61,673 nt of DNA from Gemmatimonadota bacterium (GTDB lineage: Bacteria; Gemmatimonadota; Gemmatimonadetes; Gemmatimonadales; Gemmatimonadaceae): NCBI GenBank assembly GCA_021299375.1, contig JAJTGR010000047.1:1-61673 (forward strand), given 5' to 3'. The notes under the pieces were generated by a model. The model was not told where the DNA came from and ran no database searches. It saw nothing but the letters and a program-made list of their open reading frames with translations. Positions within the stretch are counted from its first letter, which is position 1. Every line of letters starts with the position of its first letter. Shown here one piece after another: positions 44,701 through 53,091 of this stretch. The translations under genes were made by a program, and so were the position numbers.

Positions 44701-46834
44701 CGACACGTTGGCCTTCCCGGTGCAGTACGCGCTCAGCACCGGCGCCATCGCCGTGAGTGTGAGCGGATTGCCGAGCGGCACCAGCGGCAGCGTGACCGTG
44801 ACGGGCCCCAACGGCTACAGCCAGGCGGTCACCGGCACCAGCACGCTCACCAATCTGGTGCCGGGAACGTACACCGTCGCAGCCGCGTCAGTGACCGCGA
44901 GTGCCGTGTCCTATGCGCCCACCCCCGCCAGCCTCACGGTGACCGTCACGGCGTCGCTGGTGGCGCAACCCGCGGTGGTCACGTACGCGGCGCAGGTGGG
45001 GCGCCTGGCGATTGCGGCCACCGGACTGGCGGGTGGGGTTGTCCCGACGTTCACGCTCACGGGGCCCGTGTCGCGCAGCATCACCGGCGCCGTCACGGTG
45101 GAGTCGTTGCCGCCGGGGAGCTACACGCTCACGGCGGCCACGATGACGGGGAGCGGCATCACATACACCCCGTCGCCGGGCAGCCAGGCGCCGTCCGTCA
45201 CCGTGGGCACCACGACGAACGTCAGCGTCAGCTACACGGCGTCGGGCGGCGGGAGCGGCACGTCCAACCTGCAGGTCGAGAACGCCTACATTACCCAGGC
45301 GGTGCAGACGTGGAGCGGTGCGGCGGCGCTGGTCGCCAACCGCGAGGCGCTGGTGCGCGTGTTCGTGACCGCGGCCGCCAGCAACACCGTGCAGCCCACC
45401 GTTCGCGTCCGGCTGTTCGAGAACGGGGCCCTGTTCCGGACGCTCACGATTCCCGCCCCCGGAGCTGGTGTACCCACGAGCGTGAACGAAGGCGTGCTCA
45501 CGTCCAGCTGGAACGTCGTCATTCCGGCCGGTGATGTGCGCCCGGGGCTCCAGCTGCTGGTCGATGTCGACCCGGCCAACGCGCTGGGCGAGAGCGACCG
45601 CAGCGATAACGTGTGGCCGCGCACCGGCGCCCCGCGCGCCGTGCCGACCAACACGGTGGCGCCCCTCACGGTGCGGTTCGTCCCGGTGACCGTGGCCGGG
45701 CTCACCGGCGATGTGAGTGCGGCCAACCTCGACCTGTACGGCGGGATGATGCGTGACGTGTGGCCGCTGAGTGCGGTGACGGTGAGCGTCCGCGCGCCGT
45801 TTACCTCCAGCGCTGCGGCCCTGCAGTCCAACGACGGGAACCGGGCGTGGGGCGCCGTACTCAGTGAACTGGGCGTCCTGCGCACGACGGATGCGGCGCC
45901 CAGCACGACGCACTACTACGGCGTGGTCAAGACGAGCTACGGCAGTGGTGTGGCCGGGGTCGCGACCACGCCGGGCCGCACGGCGGTGGGGTGGGATGCC
46001 AGCGGCACCGCCGCGCGCATTACCGCCCATGAGATTGGCCACAACTTCGGGTTGGAACACAGCCCCTGCGGTGTGTCGGGCTCGGGCAGCTATCCGCACG
46101 CCGGTGGGGTCATCGGCTCGTGGGGGTGGGATCGTGCCTCCAACAGCCTCGTGTCGCCGACCGCGACCGACGTGATGGGCTACTGCAGCACGCAGTGGAT
46201 CTCGGAGTGGACGTGGACCCGGGCCATGACCAACCGGTCGTTCTTCGGCATCATGGCCGAGGCGTCGGTGGGCGACGCGCTGGTCGTATGGGGGCGCGAA
46301 GTGGACGGCACCCTGGTGCTCGAGCCGTCGTTCCGGACCCGGGCACGGCTGACGAAGCCGGCGGGCACCGGGACGCATCGGGTGGTGGTCCGCGGGGCAT
46401 CGGGTGCGGAACTGGTGAGTACGGCGCTGCCATTGGAAGCGGTGGAGCACACCGACGGCACCCGGGTGTTCGCACTGGCCATCCCGTGGAACGACGCCTG
46501 GGAGCGGGAGATTACCGCCGTGGAGGTGTTCGACGTGCGCAACCCGGCGGGCGCGCGGGCTATCGAGCGGGGCATGGCGACCGCGATGGTGCGGGCCGGC
46601 GACCCCGCACCATCGGACCCGCTGGAGTCCGTGCGCCTCGAGGGGCGAGCTGGCGGGCGGGCCGTTGTGCGCTGGGATGACCGGCGGCACAAACTCGCGG
46701 TGGTACGCGATGCGACCTCAGGTGAGATCATGGCCTTGCTCCGCACCGATGGCGTTACCATCCGTGAGACAGGACGGCCGCTCGAGGTGATGCTCTCCGA
46801 CGGGCTGCACACGCGGGGCCGTGGGTTCAAGTGA
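41753..46834 (+). CDS. Giant repeat-bearing lipoprotein with metalloprotease domain
   Basis: 1693 aa. Lipoprotein signal with lipobox LACGAC (Cys about 35), then about 1100 residues of roughly 85-residue beta-sandwich-like repeats, each with blocks like VSVSGLPSGTNGSVTVTGPNG, TLTNLAPGTYTVTA and FAPSPATRTVTVTASL (carboxypeptidase-regulatory or prealbumin-like style). Three copies of a 256-residue super-repeat have an exact DNA period of 768 bp (43196, 43964, 44732). Next comes a CARDB-like domain (about 1170-1295; ESDRSDNVWP), then a zinc metallopeptidase with HEIGHNFGLEH (about 1425-1435; HExxHxxGxxH) and the Met-turn DVMGYCS. A C-terminal Ig-like tail follows. Probably a surface protease on a long stalk; substrate unknown. 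Confidence 0.85.
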   Translation: MTSSLRLHVRAGRAAASVALRVLSVSAALACGACAENAAGPDAGGDRGGGGIGQLAIRLDGLPSGAAAGLTVVGPSGYRHRVAASDTLRGLAAGRYTIEIDPVAADGQAWFPEQGSLVVEVTEVARPQLVNIRFSLLPRAALIIVPVSGLPSGASPSARLTGPGGASMAIERTDTLRNVALGDWTLSADPVTVNGTVLLPSPVTQTRAVRSRDAVIFPVRYRTNTGSLAVAVVGLPAGANGRIRISGPSAYQGDLTGTMTITGLVPGTYVLAADTVTVGGIAFAPTPIAGTVTVTSSEVAAGATVAYSAVGAPTGTLSLAVNGLPAGSPAQVTVSGPNGFTRSLAGSASLSGLTAGAYTITAMAVRTSLGSYDGPPAPLVVNVLSGQSVSATVSYSARPAVVVVSAEGLPGGSAPALTLINPAGAASALSGGAILSNSATGRWQLTAAVVSAGGFSYAPSPASYDAVVLAGDTLRFPVTYALSSGAVAVTIGGLPSGVGGNVVVTGPNGFSRAVGMTQTLTDLAPASYTVTASAVTVAGLTYAPSPVTRTVTVTASLVAQPAVVTYASQTGSLSLSLSGLPAGAAADMVLTGPGSTSQTITTGGTIENLAPGSYTLAVRPVRTALGTYSSTPATHSFTISTGATTTQSVAYTPLPAAVAIAVTGLPGGTAPALSLTSPTGAASSPTGSTVIAPAATGRWRLASSPVQSGGHSYIATPASYDQSVLAGDTLAFPVQYALSTGAIAVSVSGLPSGTNGSVTVTGPNGFSQAVTATSTLTNLAPGTYTVTAATVSASGVSFAPSPATRTVTVTASLVAQPAAVTYSAQAGTLALTVAGLPSGAAADLVLSGPNGYSAPFTANTSVTGLAAGSYTLAVRTVRTALGSYGSLPATRSLTITAGSTTPLTVTYAPLPAVVNLTVGGLPSGAPPALALTSPSGAVTNPTGSTVINPAATGRWRLSSSVVPSGGHSYTPSPAAYDQTVLAGDTLAFPVQYALSTGAIAVSVSGLPSGTSGSVTVTGPNGYSQAVTGTSTLTNLVPGTYTVAAASVTASAVSYAPTPASLTVTVTASLVAQPAVVTYAAQVGRLAIAATGLAGGVVPTFTLTGPVSRSITGAVTVESLPPGSYTLTAATMTGSGITYTPSPGSQAPSVTVGTTTNVSVSYTASGGGSGTSNLQVENAYITQAVQTWSGAAALVANREALVRVFVTAAASNTVQPTVRVRLFENGALFRTLTIPAPGAGVPTSVNEGVLTSSWNVVIPAGDVRPGLQLLVDVDPANALGESDRSDNVWPRTGAPRAVPTNTVAPLTVRFVPVTVAGLTGDVSAANLDLYGGMMRDVWPLSAVTVSVRAPFTSSAAALQSNDGNRAWGAVLSELGVLRTTDAAPSTTHYYGVVKTSYGSGVAGVATTPGRTAVGWDASGTAARITAHEIGHNFGLEHSPCGVSGSGSYPHAGGVIGSWGWDRASNSLVSPTATDVMGYCSTQWISEWTWTRAMTNRSFFGIMAEASVGDALVVWGREVDGTLVLEPSFRTRARLTKPAGTGTHRVVVRGASGAELVSTALPLEAVEHTDGTRVFALAIPWNDAWEREITAVEVFDVRNPAGARAIERGMATAMVRAGDPAPSDPLESVRLEGRAGGRAVVRWDDRRHKLAVVRDATSGEIMALLRTDGVTIRETGRPLEVMLSDGLHTRGRGFK
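43196..45499 (+). repeat. 768-bp coding super-repeat, three copies
   Basis: The landmark CTCAGyaCaGGCGCC occurs at 43196, 43964 and 44732, exactly 768 bases apart. Copies 2 and 3 are nearly identical over the first 100 bases (GLPSGTxGSVTVTGPNG region); copy 1 is more diverged. The third copy fades into other sequence after about 45200. Confidence 0.8.
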
Positions 46835-47070
46835 CCGCAGGCGACCGCGTACGTCGCGGATGACGTTCGGGCCCGGGCAGTGTGAGCGCAGTGTTCTTTC
46901 TCTGCGACACAGGTGATGCATCGCCACAACAACACGCATGCGCTGCGTGGCCTGCACATCGTGGTTCGGCTGGTCCGCTTCCCGGGAGAACATCGAGACA
47001 AAGCCCTATATCACAACGAGTTGCCAATTCGCTCACAGGGTCGGTCCCGGCAGCGAGGCCCTGCCGGCCG
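46835..47070. other. Upstream region of the second PEP-CTERM gene
   Basis: No gene. It precedes the sigma54 promoter and contains a near-palindrome GGTGATGCATCGCC (46912-46925) about 185 bases before the predicted transcription start, a plausible but unproven activator site. Confidence 0.4.
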
Positions 47071-47086
47071 TGGCATGCCAATTGCT
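47071..47086 (+). promoter_or_regulatory. Sigma54 (-24/-12) promoter of PEP-CTERM gene
   Basis: TGGCATGCCAATTGCT matches the consensus TGGCACGrNNNTTGCW at every conserved position except C6 to T and the purine at 8, with GG and GC exactly ten bases apart. Predicted transcription start is near 47097, about 53 bases before the ATG. A sigma54-dependent activator gene lies 4.5 kb downstream. Confidence 0.82.
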
Positions 47087-47149
47087 ACACGTGAACATGT
47101 CGGGTGTTCGCTCGTGGTCCTCAATGGCATTCCACACAGGAGTCGCATC

Positions 47150-47842
47150 ATGGTCAAAAGAACCGTCATGGCCGCCGCAGGCCTTATGGCGCTGGCGGGG
47201 TTTGCCTCGCCAGTCTCGGCGCAGGTCAACGTCACTGTCAATGGCAGCACCACCGAGGTGTGGGCCGACAACGCCACGCGCGGGCTCGGTGGCGGATGGA
47301 ACGCCACCATCACCGGCGCCGGGCCGATCAATTTCCTGCCCGGGAGCGCGAATCTCCCCGTGGTGTATTGTTTCGATTACACACGGCAGTTCTCGGCTGG
47401 CAAAGCCATGAACATGACGCTGCTCACGTTCAACCAGTTTATCGCCGGAAATCAGACGACCGCCGCCATCAACCCGTGGAGCAACATCAATATCCACGAG
47501 TTGAACAAGATGGCATTCTTGGCCTCGACGTACACGAAGGTGACGAACACGGCGACTGTGCGGAGCGCGAACACCGCCATCCAGAACCAGATCTGGGATC
47601 TCACGCTAGCCGCCACGAACGAGACGTCCTTCGCCGACCTCAGCGCCTCGTGGATGGTGCTGGTGGACGCGCAGGACTGGGCCGGCACGGGTCAGGACAG
47701 CCGGACGAACGGGGTGCAGTCGTTCCTGGTGCAGGTGCAGAACCAGTCTGTCGTGCCTGAGCCATCCAGTCTTGTCCTGCTCGTCGCCGGTGCCGGCGCG
47801 CTGTCAGCCTTCGGGTTCCGGCGCCGCAAGCCGGTGGCCTGA
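47150..47842 (+). CDS. PEP-CTERM sorting domain protein (sigma54-controlled)
   Basis: 230 aa from ATG 47150, preceded by AGGAG at good spacing. Sec signal peptide (MVKRTVMAAAGLMALAGFASPVSAQ) and a complete PEP-CTERM tail: VVPEPSS, hydrophobic LVLLVAGAGALSAFG, then FRRRK. The mature part is Asn/Thr/Ala-rich (NQTTAAINPWSNINIHELNK) without an identified domain. Such proteins are exported, processed by exosortase and incorporated in the extracellular matrix. The strong sigma54 promoter upstream and a large hairpin downstream make it a monocistronic regulated unit. It is adjacent to the export/BY-kinase genes of the polysaccharide locus. Confidence 0.9.
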   Translation: MVKRTVMAAAGLMALAGFASPVSAQVNVTVNGSTTEVWADNATRGLGGGWNATITGAGPINFLPGSANLPVVYCFDYTRQFSAGKAMNMTLLTFNQFIAGNQTTAAINPWSNINIHELNKMAFLASTYTKVTNTATVRSANTAIQNQIWDLTLAATNETSFADLSASWMVLVDAQDWAGTGQDSRTNGVQSFLVQVQNQSVVPEPSSLVLLVAGAGALSAFGFRRRKPVA

Positions 47843-47852
47843 CGCGGACAAC

Positions 47853-47906
47853 CGCGAAACGACAAGGGCCCCGTCGCTCAGCGGCGGGGCCCTCTGTCGT
47901 TTCGCG
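47853..47906. terminator. Long terminator hairpin after PEP-CTERM gene
   Basis: CGCGAAACGACA (47853-47864) pairs with TGTCGTTTCGCG (47895-47906), and inside it GGGCCCCG (47866-47873) pairs with CGGGGCCC (47885-47892): 20 paired bases with one small internal loop. It separates the convergent PEP-CTERM and export genes and probably works in both directions. Confidence 0.85.
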
Positions 47907-48015
47907 ATCGACCCGTGGCCCTGTTGGACCTCGACGTCTGCCATGACAGCAGCGACCTCAAGCCGGCCCCGACACGACGGGAAACCGGGGCCCCCACCGC
48001 CCCCACCGAGACGGG

Positions 48016-48840
48016 CTACCGCTCCTGCCTATCGTAGTACCACTGGAGGAAGCCGACCAGCGCAAACAGCAGCGAACTCAGGATGAAGAAGATCTGGATT
48101 ACGAACTGCCAGTTGATACGGCGCTTGGTGGTGATCCGGAACTCATCGCCAGACTGGACGTCGAGCTGCTCCAAAGTCCGCCCTTCCTTGATGGCCTTTC
48201 GGGAATCCTTGACGGACACCACCGTGCGCTTGGCTCGCAGCAGCTCGAACTGATCGAGGTTGGCCTCAGGCGCCGGGCCACCGGCCAGCATCACGATGTC
48301 GCTCACCGGGCGATCTGGTGCGGTGTAGTAGAATCCCGGCCGCGCCACAGCCCCGAAAACGGCAATCCGGGTCAGGACATTGGTGCGCACGTCGGCATTC
48401 CGCACGTACCGCGCCACGTGGCTGTTCACGCGCTCGTTCAACTCGGAGCGAAGCGTACCGGCCAGCGTGAGGTCGGGCAGGTTCAGCACCGACACCTTCA
48501 GGCTGTCGCGCACCGAGGCTGTGTCGGCGCGGATGCTGTCCATACGCACCGTGATCACGAACCGGTCACCCACGCGGAAATCACCAAGAGCGAGGCGATC
48601 GCGCAGCGCGGCCAACTCGAGCCTGGCCCGGTCCGCACTCTTCCCCCGCAGGGAGTTGCCGGCCAGCCGCTGCTCCAGCGCACTGATCTGCGCGGCAAGG
48701 TCGGCCCGAGTCGCCTGCTGCGTACTCCGGGAAAACGGCTCCTGCCCCTCGATCAGGCGCGGCACGCCAGCCAGCGCAACGGCGAACATCCCGCCGTGCA
48801 GCGCGCGGCGGACACCGACCGGCCCGTGCTTACGCGACAT
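48016..48840 (-). CDS. Polysaccharide export protein (SLBB/Wza-like) with C-terminal membrane helix
   Basis: 274 aa from ATG 48840, overlapping the BY-kinase stop by 11 bases. An N-terminal hydrophobic signal (ALHGGMFAVALAGVPRLIEG) is followed by a coiled-coil-like stretch (LAAQISALEQRLAGN and RARLELAALRDRLAL), then a Poly_export/SLBB domain (RVGDRFVITVRMDSI; VARPGFYYTAPDRPVSDIVMLAGGPAPEAN). The extreme C-terminus is a membrane helix (FVIQIFFILSSLLFALVGFLQWYY). There is no lipobox Cys, and the C-terminal anchor is unlike classical Wza, whose C-terminus forms the outer-membrane ring. It may be an inner-membrane-tethered variant. Works with the BY-kinase upstream in polymer export. Confidence 0.82.
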   Translation of the reverse strand: MSRKHGPVGVRRALHGGMFAVALAGVPRLIEGQEPFSRSTQQATRADLAAQISALEQRLAGNSLRGKSADRARLELAALRDRLALGDFRVGDRFVITVRMDSIRADTASVRDSLKVSVLNLPDLTLAGTLRSELNERVNSHVARYVRNADVRTNVLTRIAVFGAVARPGFYYTAPDRPVSDIVMLAGGPAPEANLDQFELLRAKRTVVSVKDSRKAIKEGRTLEQLDVQSGDEFRITTKRRINWQFVIQIFFILSSLLFALVGFLQWYYDRQER

Positions 48841-51283
48841 CCCCAGCTCCTGGAAGCGCTGGTTGCGCGACCTCGTCCCGACGGTTTCGAGGAAGGCGCT
48901 CGGTGGGCTCGTCGATGCTTTCATACTCCTGATAGTACGAGTAGTACTGGTACACACCCGTGAGCGTGATCCCGTTGAGAATGGCCCCCATGACCCGGAT
49001 GGGCAGCGTGTCGACCGTCGCCATCTTGGCCGCCGCCATCTTGCGGTCGGAGACCCCGGCGCGCAGCACCAGCGCCATGTTTCCCGTGGCGGTGGCCAGC
49101 GCAAACGCATCGAACCCGGCGCCCAACGGCGGCGAGTCGACGATGACGACATCGAATTCGGCTGCCATCTGCGTGATAAGCTGCGACAGACGCGGCGTGG
49201 CCAGCAGTTCGGGCGCACGCCGCCGCCGCACTCCGCTGGGCACCAGCGTCAGGTTGGCGTGCGACGCAACGGGTGTGAGGACCTCGACGATCAGCGCGGT
49301 CCCCTCGAGGTATTCCACCAGCCCCGGGCGTGATGGTACCCCGAACGTATCCGCCAATTCCCCGCGCCGGATGTCACCATCGATGAGGAGGGTACGCAAT
49401 CCGGCTTCGGCAAAGCTCAGCGCGAGGTTCGACGAGATCAGGCTCTTGCCATCGTTGGGCCCAGGGCTGGTGATGGTCAGGGCCAACGGACGGGCGGGAT
49501 CGGCCGCGTAGCGCACGTTCATTCGCACCGTGCGGAACGCTTCGACGACTTGGGGCGGCTGGGCTCCGCGGCGCTTGTTCCGTTTGCCCGCGATCACGGG
49601 CACAACCCCCAGCACGTACAACCCGAGGTCATCGGTGGCTTGCTCCGGATACCGGAACCGCTTGTCTAGCTGGTCGAGCAGAATCGCCAGGGCCAACCCC
49701 AACGCCAGCGACGCGCCGATGGCGGCCGCGATGATGACCGGCGCCGTGTTGCGCGTGGGGCTGAGCGGGGCCACCGCCGGGTCGAGGATGCGCACATCCG
49801 GCACCGTCGACGCCTCGGCCAACTTCGCCTCAGCTGCCTTCATGTTCAGGTTGCCGTACACTTGCGCTGCCACCTCGACCTGCCGCTTGAGCCGCTGCTC
49901 CTCGATGGTGCGGGTCGGGATACTGCGCAGGTCTTTACTGCTCTGTTCGATGGTGGCCAGCAGCGCCTGCTCGCGCAGGCGCAATTGGGTCAAGTACGCT
50001 TCCAGCGCCCGCGGGACGGTGATGTCCTTCAAGGCCGCCAGCGCCGCTTGTGCATCCTTCACCCGCTGGTACTCGTCGGTGTAGCTCTCCCGGAGGCGCC
50101 GAAGCTCCAGTTCGCGGGTCGACTGTTCATCCAGAGCCCGCCGAAGATTGTCGGCGGCCGGGTCGGCGTTCACGGCCGGAATCGACAACACGGCCTCACG
50201 CGTGATCGCAGCGCCACCGCCGTACCCCTTGAGCAACCGCTCGAGTGACTCGCGGTCCCGTCGGTAGCTCTCCGCCGCGATGCGATCCCGGAAGTAATTC
50301 TCGAACACGGGGCTGTTGGTCATCTCCAGTCCCGGCTGCACCGTCTGCCGCTCAGACGGCTCGGTGACGGTCCGCACCCGGAACCCCTCGAGTGCGGCCT
50401 CAGCCGCCGCCAGTTCCTGCGCGGCGTACTCCCGCTGCCCTTCGAGAATACCCGCGACCTGGACGACGTTCTGCTTCTTGTACAGCGTTGCCACCGCCAC
50501 GAACTGCTCGACCCACGCGTTGAGCGTGGCCGCCGTACGCTGGGCGTTGGGGCCCGACAAGTTCAGGAAGAGAAACGACGACCCCGGCGTCAACGACATG
50601 CTGAGCTTCTTGATGATCGCGCGCGATGCCTCGCGTGGCGTTTGCACATTGAAGGCCACCTCGCGTGCAGCGGAGAGCGCGGCCGCCGCTGGCTGCCATT
50701 GGAACCCCACCGTGCGCCCGATCGAGTCGCCGACCACCCCCGAATCGACACCGACCTCCGGCTCGAGCGTCAGGCGGTACCGGTTCCCGGTGACACGCAG
50801 CGTGTAGTCACCCGGCCGTAGCCGCTGCTGCTCGACTTGAAACCCTCGAAACAGGATGCTGTCCCGATCGACCTTCGGGGTGATGAACAGCCCGAGATTC
50901 GTGACGACCGGGTCGGCAATGGCATACGAACGGAGGAGATCCTGCCACCCGCTGGCCTGCAGCAGTTCTTCGGCGCGGACCGGCCCGCGATCCTGTCCGC
51001 CGTTCACCGAGTTACCCTGCTCCAGCAGGATGGTGGCCTGCACTTCATATGCCGGCTCGATGAACCTGGTGGCGGCGACGCCGCCGGCGGCGCCGAGGGC
51101 CATGAGCAGCAGCACCAGCCACCGGAACCGCTTGATGGCGGCGAGATACCGTCCAAGCGACGGCCCCTTGGGTTGTGGCTCCGGTTCAAGACCACCGTTC
51201 CAATCACCTGAGGGCAGGTTGGACTGAATCGGCGCCGGGGGGGCAACGTCCGCCATTACCGGCTGAATGTGCTGGCCTGACAT
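48830..51283 (-). CDS. Wzz/GNVR chain-length determinant fused to BY-type tyrosine autokinase (Wzc-like)
   Basis: 817 aa from ATG 51283 (ATG 51255 is an alternative). Two membrane helices (about 54-74, and about 505-525: TAPVIIAAAIGASLALGLALAI) flank a long periplasmic coiled-coil Wzz/GNVR domain. The cytoplasmic C-terminus is a BY-kinase: P-loop TSPGPNDGKSLISSNLA (about 605-620), Walker A' LLIDGDIRRG, Walker B DVVIVDSPPLG, and a tyrosine cluster YQYYSYYQEYES near the end as autophosphorylation sites. It controls polymer length and export with the SLBB protein encoded next. Divergent from the sigma54 activator gene across 287 bases. I searched that gap for a sigma54 promoter and found none with correct spacing. 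Confidence 0.92.
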   Translation of the reverse strand: MSGQHIQPVMADVAPPAPIQSNLPSGDWNGGLEPEPQPKGPSLGRYLAAIKRFRWLVLLLMALGAAGGVAATRFIEPAYEVQATILLEQGNSVNGGQDRGPVRAEELLQASGWQDLLRSYAIADPVVTNLGLFITPKVDRDSILFRGFQVEQQRLRPGDYTLRVTGNRYRLTLEPEVGVDSGVVGDSIGRTVGFQWQPAAAALSAAREVAFNVQTPREASRAIIKKLSMSLTPGSSFLFLNLSGPNAQRTAATLNAWVEQFVAVATLYKKQNVVQVAGILEGQREYAAQELAAAEAALEGFRVRTVTEPSERQTVQPGLEMTNSPVFENYFRDRIAAESYRRDRESLERLLKGYGGGAAITREAVLSIPAVNADPAADNLRRALDEQSTRELELRRLRESYTDEYQRVKDAQAALAALKDITVPRALEAYLTQLRLREQALLATIEQSSKDLRSIPTRTIEEQRLKRQVEVAAQVYGNLNMKAAEAKLAEASTVPDVRILDPAVAPLSPTRNTAPVIIAAAIGASLALGLALAILLDQLDKRFRYPEQATDDLGLYVLGVVPVIAGKRNKRRGAQPPQVVEAFRTVRMNVRYAADPARPLALTITSPGPNDGKSLISSNLALSFAEAGLRTLLIDGDIRRGELADTFGVPSRPGLVEYLEGTALIVEVLTPVASHANLTLVPSGVRRRRAPELLATPRLSQLITQMAAEFDVVIVDSPPLGAGFDAFALATATGNMALVLRAGVSDRKMAAAKMATVDTLPIRVMGAILNGITLTGVYQYYSYYQEYESIDEPTERLPRNRRDEVAQPALPGAGDVA

Positions 51284-51570
51284 GTTGCGGGCTGAATGGT
51301 AAACGCGGAATTCGGGACCAAATGCACCTGAATGGAAGACGCGTGATAATCTGCTCGGCAACCGAGTGCAGCGTAAGCGCATACTTCCGATGCAGCCATG
51401 CAACATTTCCGTGACGAACATCGAACTGTTGCAGTCATGAAGCGGCAGGTGTAGCATGACGACGACAGAACACACGCAACGACAAGCTCGGCTCGCCACA
51501 GCTCAACACGCTCCGCCGCGGTCCCCCTGCTGCACCGGAGGATCGCTGGCACCCGGCCAACACCCTCTGT

Positions 51571-53091
51571 ATGGCAAACTCTGCCGACCGTTTCATGACC
51601 GATGTGTCCGCGGCGTCCGCTGGCCCGTCTGCCAGTCCCGATAAAGGCACCGGCCTCCGCATATTGGTCGTCGATGACGACCGGACGCTCCGGGAGGGGT
51701 GTGTCGCCGTTCTGCAAATGGACGGCCACACGGTCGCCGCCACCGGGCGGGGTGAAGAGGCGCTGGAATTCGTGCGCCGCCGCCGATTTGACCTGGTACT
51801 GGTGGACCTCTATATGGCGCCGATCTCGGGCATGGAGGTCCTCAAGGCCGCCATCGAGGCGCACAAGGGGGTCATTGTGGTGATCATGACCGGCAACCCC
51901 ACCGTGGCCTCCAGTATCGAAGCCCTGCGAGCCGGCGCCTGGGACTACCTCCCCAAACCGTTCTCCGCCAGCCACCTGCAGGTGCTCGTGGGGCGCGCCG
52001 CCCACGCCGCGGCCGCCGCCCGGACCGACCGCGAGGTCATCAAGCCGGCTGGGCTGGTCACCCAGAGCGGGTCAGCGGAGGCCATGGCGCTGCTCGGGGT
52101 CTCCCCCTCGTTCCGCAAGGCGGTGGACCTCGCCCAGAAGGTGGCCACCACCGACGCCTCGGTCATGATCTCCGGCGAAAGCGGCACCGGCAAGGAGATG
52201 ATCGCCCAGTTCATCCACCGACACAGTCGGCGCGCCCAGCGCAAGCTGGTGCCGGTGAACTGCGCCGCCCTGCCCGACAACCTGCTCGAGTCGGAAATGT
52301 TCGGCTATCGCAAGGGCGCCTTCACCGGCGCCGACCGCGACAAGGCCGGCCTGCTGGAAGTGGCCCACGGGGGCACCCTGTTCCTCGACGAGCTGACCGA
52401 GATGACGATGCCGCTGCAGGCCAAGCTGCTGCGTGTGCTGCAGGACGGCGTGGTGCGCCGCCTGGGCAGCGAAACGCAGGATGCGGTGGTCGACGTGCGC
52501 TTCGTCTCGGCTACCAACCGCGATCCGCAGGAGGCGGTGCAGCAGGGCATTTTGCGTGAAGACCTGTTCTACCGGTTGCGCGTGGTGCCCATCAAGCTGC
52601 CGCCGCTGCGGCAGCGCATCGAGGACATTCCGCTGCTGGCCGAGTTCTTCCTCAAGCGCTCGTGGGAGCGGCATCGCGCGAGTGGCGCGCCGGCGCCCGA
52701 GCTCACGCCGGACACCATCGCGTTCCTCCAGTCGCGCCCGTGGCGCGGCAACGTGCGTGAGCTGCAGAACGTCATCGAGCACGTGGCGGTCATCGCCGAT
52801 GCCGGCCGATCCATCACGCCCGATGACATTCCCGTGTACGACGAGGCGGAGGCGGCGCCCGAGACGGCCGGTGCGGGGCTGCCGGCCGACATCATGAACG
52901 AGGCGTTTCATGTGGCCAAGGACAACCTGATCGCGCACTTCGAGCAGGCGTACCTGGCCCGCCTCACGGCGCGCACGGGGGGCAATATGTCCAAGGCCGC
53001 TCGCCTGGCGGGCATCGACCGCACCACGCTCTATCGCCTCATGGAAAAGCACGGCGTCAGGCGGGATGCGCTGTCGGGAGTGCCCGAGTGA
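51571..53091 (+). CDS. Sigma54-dependent NtrC-family response regulator (PrsR-like)
   Basis: 506 aa from ATG 51571 (ATG 51598 is possible). Receiver domain: acidic D35-D37, phospho-acceptor D79 (VLVDLYM), Thr in IMTGNP, Lys in LPKPF. AAA+ domain: Walker A GESGTGKE (202-209), sigma54-contact loop GAFTGA (249-254) intact, Walker B GGTLFLDEL, R-finger region RLR and WRGNVRELQNVIEH. C-terminal Fis-type helix-turn-helix (NMSKAARLAGIDRTTLYRLMEKHG, about 473-496). It should bind enhancers and open sigma54 promoters after phosphorylation. Candidate targets are the promoter at 47071 and weaker ones at 25227 and 26883. Its partner kinase follows with a 4-bp overlap. Location in an exopolysaccharide/PEP-CTERM locus fits the PrsR role. 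Confidence 0.92.
   Translation: MANSADRFMTDVSAASAGPSASPDKGTGLRILVVDDDRTLREGCVAVLQMDGHTVAATGRGEEALEFVRRRRFDLVLVDLYMAPISGMEVLKAAIEAHKGVIVVIMTGNPTVASSIEALRAGAWDYLPKPFSASHLQVLVGRAAHAAAAARTDREVIKPAGLVTQSGSAEAMALLGVSPSFRKAVDLAQKVATTDASVMISGESGTGKEMIAQFIHRHSRRAQRKLVPVNCAALPDNLLESEMFGYRKGAFTGADRDKAGLLEVAHGGTLFLDELTEMTMPLQAKLLRVLQDGVVRRLGSETQDAVVDVRFVSATNRDPQEAVQQGILREDLFYRLRVVPIKLPPLRQRIEDIPLLAEFFLKRSWERHRASGAPAPELTPDTIAFLQSRPWRGNVRELQNVIEHVAVIADAGRSITPDDIPVYDEAEAAPETAGAGLPADIMNEAFHVAKDNLIAHFEQAYLARLTARTGGNMSKAARLAGIDRTTLYRLMEKHGVRRDALSGVPE

Noticed and set aside
51284-51570. Sigma54 promoter between BY-kinase and activator genes
   Set aside because: TGGCAC at 51546 and TGCAA at 51409 lack partners at the ten-base spacing.
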